Positions 8,429-16,900 of a DNA stretch of 21,534 nt are shown here, piece after piece. A program made the translations under genes and the position numbers. The stretch comes from DASVWZ01 sp036392935 (GTDB lineage Bacteria; Acidobacteriota; Terriglobia; Terriglobales; Acidobacteriaceae): NCBI GenBank assembly GCA_036392935.1, contig DASVWZ010000317.1, positions 1 through 21,534 on the forward strand. Direction: 5' to 3'. Position 1 is the first letter of the stretch; each line of letters starts with the position of its first letter. The notes beneath the pieces were generated by a model that saw nothing but the letters and a program-made list of their open reading frames with translations, was not told the DNA's origin and made no database searches.

Positions 8429-9676
8429 ATGGAATCGCAGACAGAAGAACGGGCCGCAGGTGCCACTCCGGAGCATCATGCGGCGCAGATCACTCCGCCG
8501 CCGCAGCTTCCTCCGGCGGCACCGCGCACAGCGCTCTTTATGGTCGCAGTCGTCGTATTGATTCTGATCGCCGGCGGAATTGTCACCATGCTCATGCGCG
8601 CCCACAGTAGCCGCGTGCTCGCCGAAGAAACCCAGCGCGACGCCATCCCTACCGTCGCCGTCATTCACGCCGCGGCCGAAGCTCCCGACGAAGAACTGGT
8701 CCTGCCCGGTACCCTCCAGGCTTACGAAGAGTCGCCTATCTACGCTCGCACCAACGGTTATCTCATCCGCTGGTATAAGGACATCGGCAGCCGCGTCAAC
8801 CAGGGCGATCTTCTCGCCGACATCGACACCCCCGAAATCGATCAGGAACTCCTGCAGGCTCGCGCCACTCGTCAGCAGATCGTCGCCCAGCTCGATCTCG
8901 CCAAAATCAACGCCAAGCGTTACGAAGACCTGCGCAAAACCGATTCCGTTTCCCAGGAAGAAGCCGACCAGCAATCCAGCGGACTCGAGCAGTCCCAGGC
9001 CAACCTCGCCGCCGCCGAAGCCAACGTCCGCCGCCTCGAAGAGCTCGAAAAGTTCAAGCGCGTCTATGCGCCATTTTCGGGCGTTCTGACCGTGCGCACC
9101 GTCGATCCCGGCGCGCTGATCAACGCCGGCGTCAACGGCGCAGCCGGCAAGCAACTCTTCAACATCGCGCGCATCGATCCCTTGCGCGTCTACGTGAACG
9201 TCCCGCAGAGCTACTCGCCCTCCATAAAAAATGGCATGGACGCCTACGTAACCCTGCCCGAACTTCCCGGCCAGAAATTTCACGGCACCGTCGCCCGCAC
9301 CGCCGAATCCATCGACACCACCACCCGCACCTTGCTCACCGAAGTCGACGTCCCCAACAAAGACGGTCGCTTGCTCACCGGCTCCTACGGTGAAATTCAC
9401 TTCAAGGTTGGCATCAACGCGCAAAAAGTCACCATCCCCGTCAACGCCATGCTCTTCCGTCAGGAAGGTGCGCAGGTTGCCGTGGTCGGCAGTGACAGCA
9501 AAATCGAATTGCGTCCCATCACCATCGGCCGCGATTACGGATCGACCCTCGAAGTCCTCGGTGGCGTCGGCCCCGATGACCGCATCGTGATCAATCCCGC
9601 CGACTCGTTGCAGCAGGGTCAGCAAGTCAACGTCGCTCCCGAGAATGCGCCACCCGTTGGAGGCCAGAAGTCGTGA
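8429..9676 (+). CDS. RND efflux periplasmic adaptor (membrane fusion protein, HlyD/AcrA type)
   Basis: This 415-residue protein bridges the permease and the outer-membrane factor. A Pro-rich cytoplasmic tail precedes one membrane anchor at about residues 35-55, so it is helix-anchored rather than a lipoprotein. A lipoyl-type half-motif (YARTNGYLIRWYKDIGSRVNQGDLL) is followed by a charged alpha-helical hairpin at about 145-210 (QARATRQQIV through ANVRRLEELE). The second lipoyl half (APFSGVLTVRTVDPGALI), beta-barrel and membrane-proximal domains follow in the standard order. The gene begins 22 bp after the permease stop with GGAG 10 nt before its ATG, and its last four bases overlap the next gene (GTGA), indicating translational coupling. 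Confidence 0.95.
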   Translation: MESQTEERAAGATPEHHAAQITPPPQLPPAAPRTALFMVAVVVLILIAGGIVTMLMRAHSSRVLAEETQRDAIPTVAVIHAAAEAPDEELVLPGTLQAYEESPIYARTNGYLIRWYKDIGSRVNQGDLLADIDTPEIDQELLQARATRQQIVAQLDLAKINAKRYEDLRKTDSVSQEEADQQSSGLEQSQANLAAAEANVRRLEELEKFKRVYAPFSGVLTVRTVDPGALINAGVNGAAGKQLFNIARIDPLRVYVNVPQSYSPSIKNGMDAYVTLPELPGQKFHGTVARTAESIDTTTRTLLTEVDVPNKDGRLLTGSYGEIHFKVGINAQKVTIPVNAMLFRQEGAQVAVVGSDSKIELRPITIGRDYGSTLEVLGGVGPDDRIVINPADSLQQGQQVNVAPENAPPVGGQKS

Positions 9677-11136
9677 AGAAGCTGAAGCTCGCGGCTCTCG
9701 CGCTGCCCACAATTTTTCTGGCAGCCTGCGCCGTCGGACCCAACTACCACCGACCCGATATGCCGGCTCCGCCCGCCTACAAAACCGAGCAGGGATGGCA
9801 GCCCGCCTCACCCAAAGACTCGCTGCCCAAAGACGCCTGGTGGAACATCTTCAATGACAACGACCTCAACGGCTACGAACAGCAACTGCTCAAGGCAAAC
9901 CAGAGCCTCGAAGCCGCCCGCGACAACTTGAATCAGGCCCGCGCCCTCGCGCGCGTCACTTCCGCCGGATACTTCCCAACCCTCACCACCGATCCCAACG
10001 GCTATCGCACGCGCTACCCCGCGAATCGCCCCGAGCAGACCACCAACACCGGCGCATTCACGCAAAACGCCTTCGAAATTCCCTTCGGCCTCAGCTACGA
10101 GCCCGATCTTTTCGGTACCGTCCGCCGCAGCATGGAAGCGTCGAATGCGACTCTGCAATCCACCGCCGCCAATCTCTACAATGCTGATCTCGTTCTCACC
10201 GCCGAGCTCGCCGCCGACTACTTCAGCCTCCGCGAACTCGACGCCGAAATACAAGTTGTCCAGGAGTCCGTCGACATTCAGCAAAAAGGATTGCAACTCG
10301 TCCAGAGCCGCCACGACGGCGGCGTCGCCAGTGGACTCGACCTCGCCCAGCAGCAAACTTTGCTCGACTCCACTATCACCCAGCTTTATCTCGTCCAGCA
10401 GCAGCGCGCTCAGTTCGAACACGCCATCGCCGTGCTCACCGGCAACGCCGCCTCCACATTCACCGTCGCCGCTCGTCCGCTCAAAACCTCTCCGCCGCCC
10501 ATCCCTCTCGGTGTTCCTTCCGATCTTCTCGAGCGTCGTCCCGACGTCGCCAGCGCCGAGCGTCAAATGGCTTATCAGAACGCGCAGGTCGGAGTCGCAA
10601 CCGCCGCCTTTTATCCTCATCTCACCATCTCCGGCTACGGCGGATTCCAAAGCACCGACATCACCAACCTCCTCACCACGCCCAACGCCATCTGGGCGCT
10701 CGGTGCCGATATCCTCCAACCCATCTTTCAAGGTGGACGCAACCGCGCCAATCTCGCCGCCGCCAAAGCCGCCTATGACACCACCGTTGCCAACTATCGC
10801 CAGTCCGTGCTCGAAGCGTTTCAGCAAGTCGAAGACGGCCTGTCAGGTCTGAGCACGCTCTCTCAGGCATCGGCTTCTCAGGATGCCGCCGTCCGCCACG
10901 CTCAGCAGGCTCTGCAGCTCGCCAACAACCGCTACGTCGGCGGAGTCACTTCCTATCTCGATGTCATCACCGCCCAGTCGGCTCTGCTTTCGAACGAACG
11001 TCTCTCGACTCAGCTTCTCGGCCAGCAGATGGTCACCTCCGTCTATCTCGTCAAAGCCCTCGGCGGAGGCTGGGAAGCCGCCCAGATCCAGAACGAACAG
11101 GTCCACCCCCAAGCCATCCAGACGATCCAGCAGTAA
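9673..11136 (+). CDS. Outer-membrane efflux lipoprotein (OprM/NodT family)
   Basis: The product is a 487-residue TolC-like channel of the RND pump. It starts at GTG 9673, overlapping the adaptor stop, with GGAGG 9 nt upstream. The signal peptide ends in a lipobox LAAC with Cys19 as lipidation site, followed directly by AVGPNYHRP, the hallmark of NodT/OprM lipoproteins. Two outer-membrane efflux repeats follow, with coiled-coil segments and the typical phrases LLERRPDVASAERQ and NRYVGGVTSYLDVITAQ. Length and domain order are normal. It completes a permease-adaptor-channel operon. Confidence 0.96.
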   Translation: MKKLKLAALALPTIFLAACAVGPNYHRPDMPAPPAYKTEQGWQPASPKDSLPKDAWWNIFNDNDLNGYEQQLLKANQSLEAARDNLNQARALARVTSAGYFPTLTTDPNGYRTRYPANRPEQTTNTGAFTQNAFEIPFGLSYEPDLFGTVRRSMEASNATLQSTAANLYNADLVLTAELAADYFSLRELDAEIQVVQESVDIQQKGLQLVQSRHDGGVASGLDLAQQQTLLDSTITQLYLVQQQRAQFEHAIAVLTGNAASTFTVAARPLKTSPPPIPLGVPSDLLERRPDVASAERQMAYQNAQVGVATAAFYPHLTISGYGGFQSTDITNLLTTPNAIWALGADILQPIFQGGRNRANLAAAKAAYDTTVANYRQSVLEAFQQVEDGLSGLSTLSQASASQDAAVRHAQQALQLANNRYVGGVTSYLDVITAQSALLSNERLSTQLLGQQMVTSVYLVKALGGGWEAAQIQNEQVHPQAIQTIQQ

Positions 11137-11200
11137 GCTCATAACGCGAAGGACATACCGCCGCAACTTTGTGTACTATGAATCAACTTAAGGGGCATAA

Positions 11201-12412
11201 GTGGAGTTCAACGGTCCGGCGCTTCTAATCACAGCCATCATTGCAGTTCTTTCCCCACTCGTCGCCGAGTTGCCCATCGGCCTCCGTCTTCCCATGGTCG
11301 TGGTCGAAGTCGGCCTGGGCATCATCGTCGGCCCGCACGTGTTGAATTGGGTCTCGCCCACCGGCATGATCGGCATGCTCGGCTACCTGGGGTTAATCTT
11401 CCTCTTCTTCCTCGCCGGCATGGAGATCAACTTTCGCGCCGTCCGCGGCCGCCCGCTTTCCCTCGCGGTCATGGGATGGCTTATCTCCGTCGTCATCGCT
11501 TTCTCATTCGCCGCGCTCTTCTATCGCCTCCACGTCATCGTATCTTCGCCTCTTCTTATCGGCGTGGCCGCCACCACCACCGGCATGGGCGCCTTGCTTC
11601 CCATTCTGCGCGACACCGGAGAACTCGACACCACCTTCGGCAGCTACGTCGTAGCCGCCGGCGCCGTCGGAGAGTTCGGTCCCATCGTCCTGCTCTCCAT
11701 CCTCATGACCCGCGAGCACACCCGCTGGCTGCAAACTGCATTGACCATTTTCTTCGTTGTGTTCGCCATGGGCGCCTTGTGGGTGGCCTTGCATCCCAAG
11801 CCGCATAAGATTGTTACCTTCGTTGCTGACGCCATGAATGCCACCAGCCAGCTCCCCGTGCGCATCGCCATTCTCATCCTCGCCATGCTGGTTTCAATCT
11901 CCGAAAAATTCGGTCTGGATCTCATCCTCGGCGCCTTCACCGCTGGCATGATCGTTTCCCTCGGCAGCCACGAGCGCACCGGCGAGAGGTTGCACCATCG
12001 CCTGGAAGCCATCGGCTACGGCTTCCTGATACCGATGTTTTTCGTCACCAGCGGCATGCATTTTCGTCTCGGCGCGTTGCTGTCCAGCCCCAGGGCCATG
12101 TTGCGCTTGCCCTTGTTCCTGCTCCTGCTGCTCGTCGCCCGGGCTGTGCCCACACTCATCCTGTATCGCCAGGATCTCGACTCGGAAGACCATCTGCCAT
12201 TCGCGTTTTACTCCGCCACGTCGTTGCCCCTGTTGATCGCCATCGCAGAAATCGGCGTGCAAACCAACCGCATGCAGGCCGACAACGCCGCTGCCCTCGT
12301 CGGCGCCGGCATGTTGTCGATCCTTCTCTTTCCCATCATTGCCCTGATGGCACGCCGCGGCCGCGCCCGCGTCCTCTCCGCCTCGCCCGTCGAATCCCAG
12401 GAAACCATCTAA
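11201..12412 (+). CDS. CPA2-type cation/proton antiporter (Kef/NapA-like membrane domain)
   Basis: This 403-residue integral membrane protein has about 11-12 hydrophobic segments and the CPA2 fold signature (GLGIIVGPHVL early, FLFFLAGMEINF in the next helices, and a late LGAFTAGMIVSL segment). It probably exchanges monovalent cations for protons. The helix that carries the ion-binding acidic pair in NapA reads GAVGEFGPI here, with a single Glu158 and no Asp-Asp pair. There is no cytoplasmic TrkA-N/RCK domain, so it is a bare transport domain. It starts at GTG with AGGGG 5 nt upstream, 64 bp after the outer-membrane factor. It may be read through from the pump operon; a TACTAT at 11174-11179 could be its own -10, but no good -35 pairs with it. 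Confidence 0.9.
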   Translation: MEFNGPALLITAIIAVLSPLVAELPIGLRLPMVVVEVGLGIIVGPHVLNWVSPTGMIGMLGYLGLIFLFFLAGMEINFRAVRGRPLSLAVMGWLISVVIAFSFAALFYRLHVIVSSPLLIGVAATTTGMGALLPILRDTGELDTTFGSYVVAAGAVGEFGPIVLLSILMTREHTRWLQTALTIFFVVFAMGALWVALHPKPHKIVTFVADAMNATSQLPVRIAILILAMLVSISEKFGLDLILGAFTAGMIVSLGSHERTGERLHHRLEAIGYGFLIPMFFVTSGMHFRLGALLSSPRAMLRLPLFLLLLLVARAVPTLILYRQDLDSEDHLPFAFYSATSLPLLIAIAEIGVQTNRMQADNAAALVGAGMLSILLFPIIALMARRGRARVLSASPVESQETI

Positions 12413-12453
12413 CGAGATGCGCCCTTGCCATTGTTCGCAGCATAGGAACGAGG

Positions 12454-12492
12454 GTTCCCGTCCTTTCGCGTTCCGCGCGAAGGGGCGGGAAC
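12454..12492. repeat. Strong imperfect inverted repeat (hairpin), possible REP-like element or terminator
   Basis: The left arm 12454-12470 and right arm 12476-12492 are 17 nt each and pair over a 5 nt loop. The only two differences are T opposite G, which still pair as wobble in RNA. The stem is GC-rich (GTTCCCG outer, TTCGCG inner). It lies 42 bp after the antiporter stop and 112 bp before the FG-GAP gene start. No T-run follows, so an ordinary intrinsic terminator is unlikely; a dispersed palindromic repeat, mRNA-stabilising hairpin or Rho-assisted site are alternatives. Confidence 0.6.
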
Positions 12493-12592
12493 AACGAACC
12501 GTTGCCGCGCGCCCTTCCACTGCGACTCACCCTTCGCTTGACACGCTCCTACCCAGCAATTACGCTACTCGGCACGCAGTTTGGGAGGAGCC

Positions 12593-12597
12593 GAGGA
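12593..12597 (+). promoter_or_regulatory. Shine-Dalgarno GAGGA fixing the FG-GAP protein start at 12604
   Basis: GAGGA lies 6 nt before ATG 12604. A TTG at 12502 would lengthen the frame by 34 residues, but that extension is Arg-rich and would put 34 residues ahead of a good signal peptide. Confidence 0.65.
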
Positions 12598-12603
12598 ACG
12601 CCT

Positions 12604-15600
12604 ATGGTTCGTTGTATTTTTGCACCGGGTCTGCAAATTCGTGCATGCACCACTTCCTTACTAATTCTCTTTGCCCATTCTCTCTTTGCCCAATCTGCCG
12701 TTGAGCAATCACACCCGCTTCGCTTCCTGCCCCACGGCACAACCGCGCAGACCGCAGAGCAACATCCATTGACCAACGTCCGCGTCCCCCCCCGTTTCAT
12801 GGGATGGAAACACACCCCCAACGCCCACGAATTCTTCCCACGCTGCAAATCCTGTCTGCCTTCGACGCCGACCACTGCTCAAAGTCAGGAGCTCGTTCGC
12901 CCTCAGATCTCCGGGCCTCCAACCACACTCAGCAGTTTCGCTCTTCGCCCGACCCTGCCCGCCGGCATCATCCCCACCAGCGTCGCCACCGGCGACTTCA
13001 ACGGTGACGGCCACATCGACTGGGTCATCCCCGACGGCGCTTATAACAACATCTGGCTCTACCTCGGCGAGGGCAACGGCACCGCCGTCATGCCTCCCAC
13101 GCTCATTCCGCTGACCGGCAGCGCGCCGATCTGGATCGTTGCCGTCAGCTTGCGCGGCAACGGCGTACTCGATCTGGTCGTTGCCGAAGCCGACAGCAAC
13201 ACCGTCGGCGTGCTGCTCGGCAATGGCGATGGCACCTTCCAACCCGAAGTCGAATATCAGCTTTCATATTCTCCCGACTACCTCGTCGCCGCCGACTTCA
13301 ACGGCGACGGCAAACTCGACATCGTCGCCGGCCTCAATGACACCACTGACACGCTCGCCATGCTCCCGGGCAACGGCCAAGGCCAGTTGGGAACGCCGCT
13401 CTACACGCCGACCAGCCAGCAGTGGGCAGGCAACGTTCTCGCCGCCGCCGACCTCAACGGCGACGGCAAGCCCGATCTGGTGGTCCTCGATTTCGGATAT
13501 CTGTCGCAGTCTTTCTCTGGCGGTGCCCAAGTCTTTCTTAACAACGGCAATGGTGTTTTCACCGAAGGACAGCAGTTTGCGTTGAATCTCGCCTCACCCG
13601 GCATCCCGTCCCTTGAATACTTTGGCGTGGCACTGGCTGACGTTAATGGCGACGGCTGTCCTGATGCCGTGCTGGCGGATAGTTATGCTTTTGCCGACGT
13701 GTACGTCGGCAATTGCCAGGGCACATTTCCCACCACTGCAAGCGCTACCTACGCCGCCGGAGATGCCGGCGCTGCCGTTGCACTTGCCGACGTGAACCAC
13801 GACGGAATGCTTGACATCGTGATTTCGGGGCTGCCCGTGCCGGGGCCTGTCGACCAGTTCACCGGCCTCGGGGAAGACGGCGGGAACCTGGTCTGCGTGT
13901 TGCTCGGCGAGAGCGGTGGTCACTTCGCCCCAGCCCGCACTTACCGGGGTGAACCAACCATGATCAGCTTCGCCGTTGCCGATCTGAACGGCACAGGCTA
14001 CCCGGATATCGTCACGGCAAACGAAGGCAGCGGATCGGCATCGGTCTATATAAATGATGGCACCGGGGCCTTCGGCAATCCTCAGGGCGAACCTATCGGA
14101 TACAACTTTGGAACCTCTAACGCGCCTACCAGCCCGTTTCTCATTGGCGATGTGAATGGTGACGGAAGCCCCGATCTGGTAGTGCTGGAGTGGGCGCAAT
14201 ACTCCCCTGGCGCCATGCAAATCACGGCCATGTTGAACGATGGCAGTGGAAACTTTTCGGCTCCCATCCAGTCACCGGCATTCCAGGAGGGCAACGTTAC
14301 CGATGTGTCCGGCTTTGCTCTTGGGGATTTTCGCAATACCGGAAGGCTCGACGTTCTCGCCGTCACCTTTGGCGCCAGCTTCATTTATTTTGCTCCCAAC
14401 ATCGGCAACGGCAAGTTTGGACCCGGGCTCACCAGCCCTATTGAGAACCCTGGCGCCATAGCTACAGGCGATTTCAACGGGGACGGCAAGCTGGATTTCG
14501 TGTCTGTGACCGAGGCATCCCACGACAACAACCAGGTGCAAGTGCAGGTCTACTTCGGTAATGGCAAGGGCACATTCGTAGCTGGTCCCACTACGACCTT
14601 TCCTAACGGGGATTCTTCCGCAATCAATGCGAGGTCGATCGTTTACGCAGGCGACTTCAATGCCGATGGCAAGCTGGACATTCTGTATTGGGACGGCAAT
14701 GGCCTCTATGAATTCTTAGGCAATGGTAACGGTACCTTTACCGGTCGGTTGCTTTTTCCGGAATTCAGCAACCTCGTCGTAGCCGATCTGAACCACGACG
14801 GCCTGCCTGACATCATCGCTTTGACGGACGAATTCGGGAACCCCCAGACGTTTGTGCCCTACATTTCTGTTTTTCTGGGGCGGCCGGACGGGACTTTCAA
14901 GTACGCCGAAACCTATACCCCTTATCTCGATACCCTGCAGAGTCCCGATTTCTTTGGCGCTTTTGCGCCCTCCGACCCTTTCCCAGGCGTGACCGGAGAC
15001 TTTAATGGGGACGGAAACCTCGACATCGTGGTGCCTCAGTTTACCTCCAGGCCAACCGACCAGGCTGCCTTTCTGCAAATCATGTACGGCAATGGGGATG
15101 GCACATTCACACCAACCTACGACTATGCCACGCTGAACAAATTTTTTGTTCCCCAGGCCGCCGCCGACGTCAACGGCGACGGGCTTGCAGATTTGATCGA
15201 GCTCGACAGCTACACGGCTTCTTTCAATGTCGTACCGTCGACTCCCACGGCCAACCCGTTGCAGTTGTATTTTCGGACCGAACCAGTTACCGGCCCCACT
15301 GGCTATGGCGTTGTCGTCACGAACGAAGCCACCTCGGCGCCCACCACGGTTTCTTTCACTGCCAGCGACCCCAACATCTCTGTTCCGGCCGTTACCATCC
15401 CGGCCGGCGTCACCAGTCAGGATTTTTCCTTTACCGTCGGGAGTCATTTCAACCCCCGCAATGTCTTTTCAATCGAAGCTCAAATAGGCACCGCAACGGC
15501 CACTGCATACAACTTTGCGTCTGGCCCGCCTGAGCCGTACATCGAATTGGAGCCGACCGCCCTCCTGTTTCAGGGCACGGCAGGTGTCGCCAGCGCTCCG

Positions 15601-16716
15601 CAAACCGTGACTCTCAAGAATCTGGGCAGCGCTCCGCTTCCAATCAGCTCGGTGACCATCGCCCCTTACTTCAACCAGACTAACGACTGTGGCACTCAGG
15701 TCCCTGCCGGCGGTTCATGCAGCTTCCAGGTCGCTATCACTGAGAAACCATTTCTAACATTTGGAGAGATGGGGGTCTGGGATAACCAGTATGGCCTTGT
15801 TCAAGGCGTCGATTTGCAGGCGTTCGGATCGAGTGTGCAGCTCTACCCATGCTGTCTGTCATTCCGGCAAACACTTGGCACGACCAGCCCCGCTCAAGTC
15901 GTCACCGTCGCTAACCAAACCCCAACGCCCGTAACCATCGAGGTGGGAAGTCCCCACCCACAGGTGTTCGGCTTCGCCCAGACCAATAACTGCGGCACTC
16001 CCTTGCCACCTGGCGGAAACTGTCACGTTAAGGTCGTCTTCACACCAACCGAACCTTCCACGTCAAACGCAACCATCGACTTATATCAGAATGGCGCCTT
16101 GATCTTGGCCGTCAGCCTGACTGGAACGGTAGGCGACTTCGGGGTAAACTGCATAACCCCGTGCAACGATACGATAAATGCCGGCGAAACCGGCCACCTT
16201 CAGGGTTTCGTCAATAGTGTGAATGGATTCACCGGAGTGGTGAAGCTGACCTGCAGCGGAGAGCCTGCAGAATCTCAGTGCACAGTCGATCCGCCTCAGG
16301 TCACAGCAGGCGGCCAATTCGCTAAATTCGCAGTCAGCATTACCACCAAGGCGAATTCTTCGAGCAGGCTGCAGCCACCGCCGACCCAACGCTTTGGCGC
16401 GGCTCGCTACACATTATTTTTCGCATCACTGGCGCTGCCGGCCTTGATCTGTGTCTGCGCTCGCATTTCTTTTAAGGGCCGCACCCGGCTCATTATCCTG
16501 TCGTCGATTCTCATTTTGTGCTCCTGCGGTGGAGGCTCGGGATCCGGGGGCGGAACTACTGGAGGCAATGGAGGAACTGGAGGACCTGGAGGTGGCGGTG
16601 GCGGCGGCACTGGGGGTGGCAGCGGAACTCCCCCGGGAACCTATATCTTGACGATAAAGGGACAGGATGCTTACGGTACGACGAACAGCAAAATTTTCGC
16701 CCTTGTCGTCAAGTAG
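12604..16716 (+). CDS. Large secreted FG-GAP/VCBS repeat protein with ASPM/SPD-2/Hydin-like domains and Gly-rich C-terminal module
   Basis: From ATG 12604 the protein has 1370 residues. A signal peptide (core SLLILFAHSLFAQ) leads into a low-complexity segment, then 14 FG-GAP/VCBS repeats between about residues 125 and 880, each built around a calcium-type loop such as DFNGDGKLDIV (loops near 131, 183, 232, 283, 346, 396, 460, 516, 575, 622, 683, 727, 799 and 856). Some loops are degenerate (LRGNGVLD, DFRNTGRLD). Two ASPM/SPD-2/Hydin-like beta-sandwiches follow from about 980 and 1080, with the TNxCGxxxPxGGxC cysteine pattern. A further beta domain precedes two hydrophobic helices at about 1269-1289 and 1294-1306, a lipobox-like ILCSCGGG (Cys1306, Cys1308), a Gly-rich run (1309-1341) and PPGTYILTIKG. 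A surface adhesion or binding role is plausible; no enzymatic motif is visible. Confidence 0.9.
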   Translation: MVRCIFAPGLQIRACTTSLLILFAHSLFAQSAVEQSHPLRFLPHGTTAQTAEQHPLTNVRVPPRFMGWKHTPNAHEFFPRCKSCLPSTPTTAQSQELVRPQISGPPTTLSSFALRPTLPAGIIPTSVATGDFNGDGHIDWVIPDGAYNNIWLYLGEGNGTAVMPPTLIPLTGSAPIWIVAVSLRGNGVLDLVVAEADSNTVGVLLGNGDGTFQPEVEYQLSYSPDYLVAADFNGDGKLDIVAGLNDTTDTLAMLPGNGQGQLGTPLYTPTSQQWAGNVLAAADLNGDGKPDLVVLDFGYLSQSFSGGAQVFLNNGNGVFTEGQQFALNLASPGIPSLEYFGVALADVNGDGCPDAVLADSYAFADVYVGNCQGTFPTTASATYAAGDAGAAVALADVNHDGMLDIVISGLPVPGPVDQFTGLGEDGGNLVCVLLGESGGHFAPARTYRGEPTMISFAVADLNGTGYPDIVTANEGSGSASVYINDGTGAFGNPQGEPIGYNFGTSNAPTSPFLIGDVNGDGSPDLVVLEWAQYSPGAMQITAMLNDGSGNFSAPIQSPAFQEGNVTDVSGFALGDFRNTGRLDVLAVTFGASFIYFAPNIGNGKFGPGLTSPIENPGAIATGDFNGDGKLDFVSVTEASHDNNQVQVQVYFGNGKGTFVAGPTTTFPNGDSSAINARSIVYAGDFNADGKLDILYWDGNGLYEFLGNGNGTFTGRLLFPEFSNLVVADLNHDGLPDIIALTDEFGNPQTFVPYISVFLGRPDGTFKYAETYTPYLDTLQSPDFFGAFAPSDPFPGVTGDFNGDGNLDIVVPQFTSRPTDQAAFLQIMYGNGDGTFTPTYDYATLNKFFVPQAAADVNGDGLADLIELDSYTASFNVVPSTPTANPLQLYFRTEPVTGPTGYGVVVTNEATSAPTTVSFTASDPNISVPAVTIPAGVTSQDFSFTVGSHFNPRNVFSIEAQIGTATATAYNFASGPPEPYIELEPTALLFQGTAGVASAPQTVTLKNLGSAPLPISSVTIAPYFNQTNDCGTQVPAGGSCSFQVAITEKPFLTFGEMGVWDNQYGLVQGVDLQAFGSSVQLYPCCLSFRQTLGTTSPAQVVTVANQTPTPVTIEVGSPHPQVFGFAQTNNCGTPLPPGGNCHVKVVFTPTEPSTSNATIDLYQNGALILAVSLTGTVGDFGVNCITPCNDTINAGETGHLQGFVNSVNGFTGVVKLTCSGEPAESQCTVDPPQVTAGGQFAKFAVSITTKANSSSRLQPPPTQRFGAARYTLFFASLALPALICVCARISFKGRTRLIILSSILILCSCGGGSGSGGGTTGGNGGTGGPGGGGGGGTGGGSGTPPGTYILTIKGQDAYGTTNSKIFALVVK

Positions 16717-16900
16717 CACAGCGAGGACCATCCCAATAGTTGTCAAAACCTAAACTTTATTCATGAGGTCTGATAACGGCATAGTTACTATCAGCCCCGA
16801 TTCTTGACGCAGCTAATCCCCCTGTCCCCACCCTTATCAATTTTTTTTCGCCAGGCTTCCCGTTGTCCAGTAATATCCGCAGCAACCTGCAAGAGTCCTT

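Noticed and set aside
8297..9811. 504-codon open frame on the minus strand
   Set aside because: It lies antisense to the well-supported adaptor gene; the Gly/Asp/Val-rich composition is the mirror of C-ending codons and shows no domain.
9808..10827. 339-codon open frame on the minus strand
   Set aside because: Antisense shadow of the outer-membrane factor, Gly/Glu/Val-rich without motifs.
12502..12603. Upstream TTG extension of the FG-GAP protein
   Set aside because: ATG 12604 has GAGGA 6 nt upstream and starts right before a signal peptide; the extension is Arg-rich and lies just after the hairpin.
16717..16900. CTGATA/TATCAG inverted repeat and a T8 run in the gap before the oxidase gene
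   Set aside because: The T-run is about 45 nt from the weak hairpin and has no stem of its own, so an intrinsic terminator is not supported.
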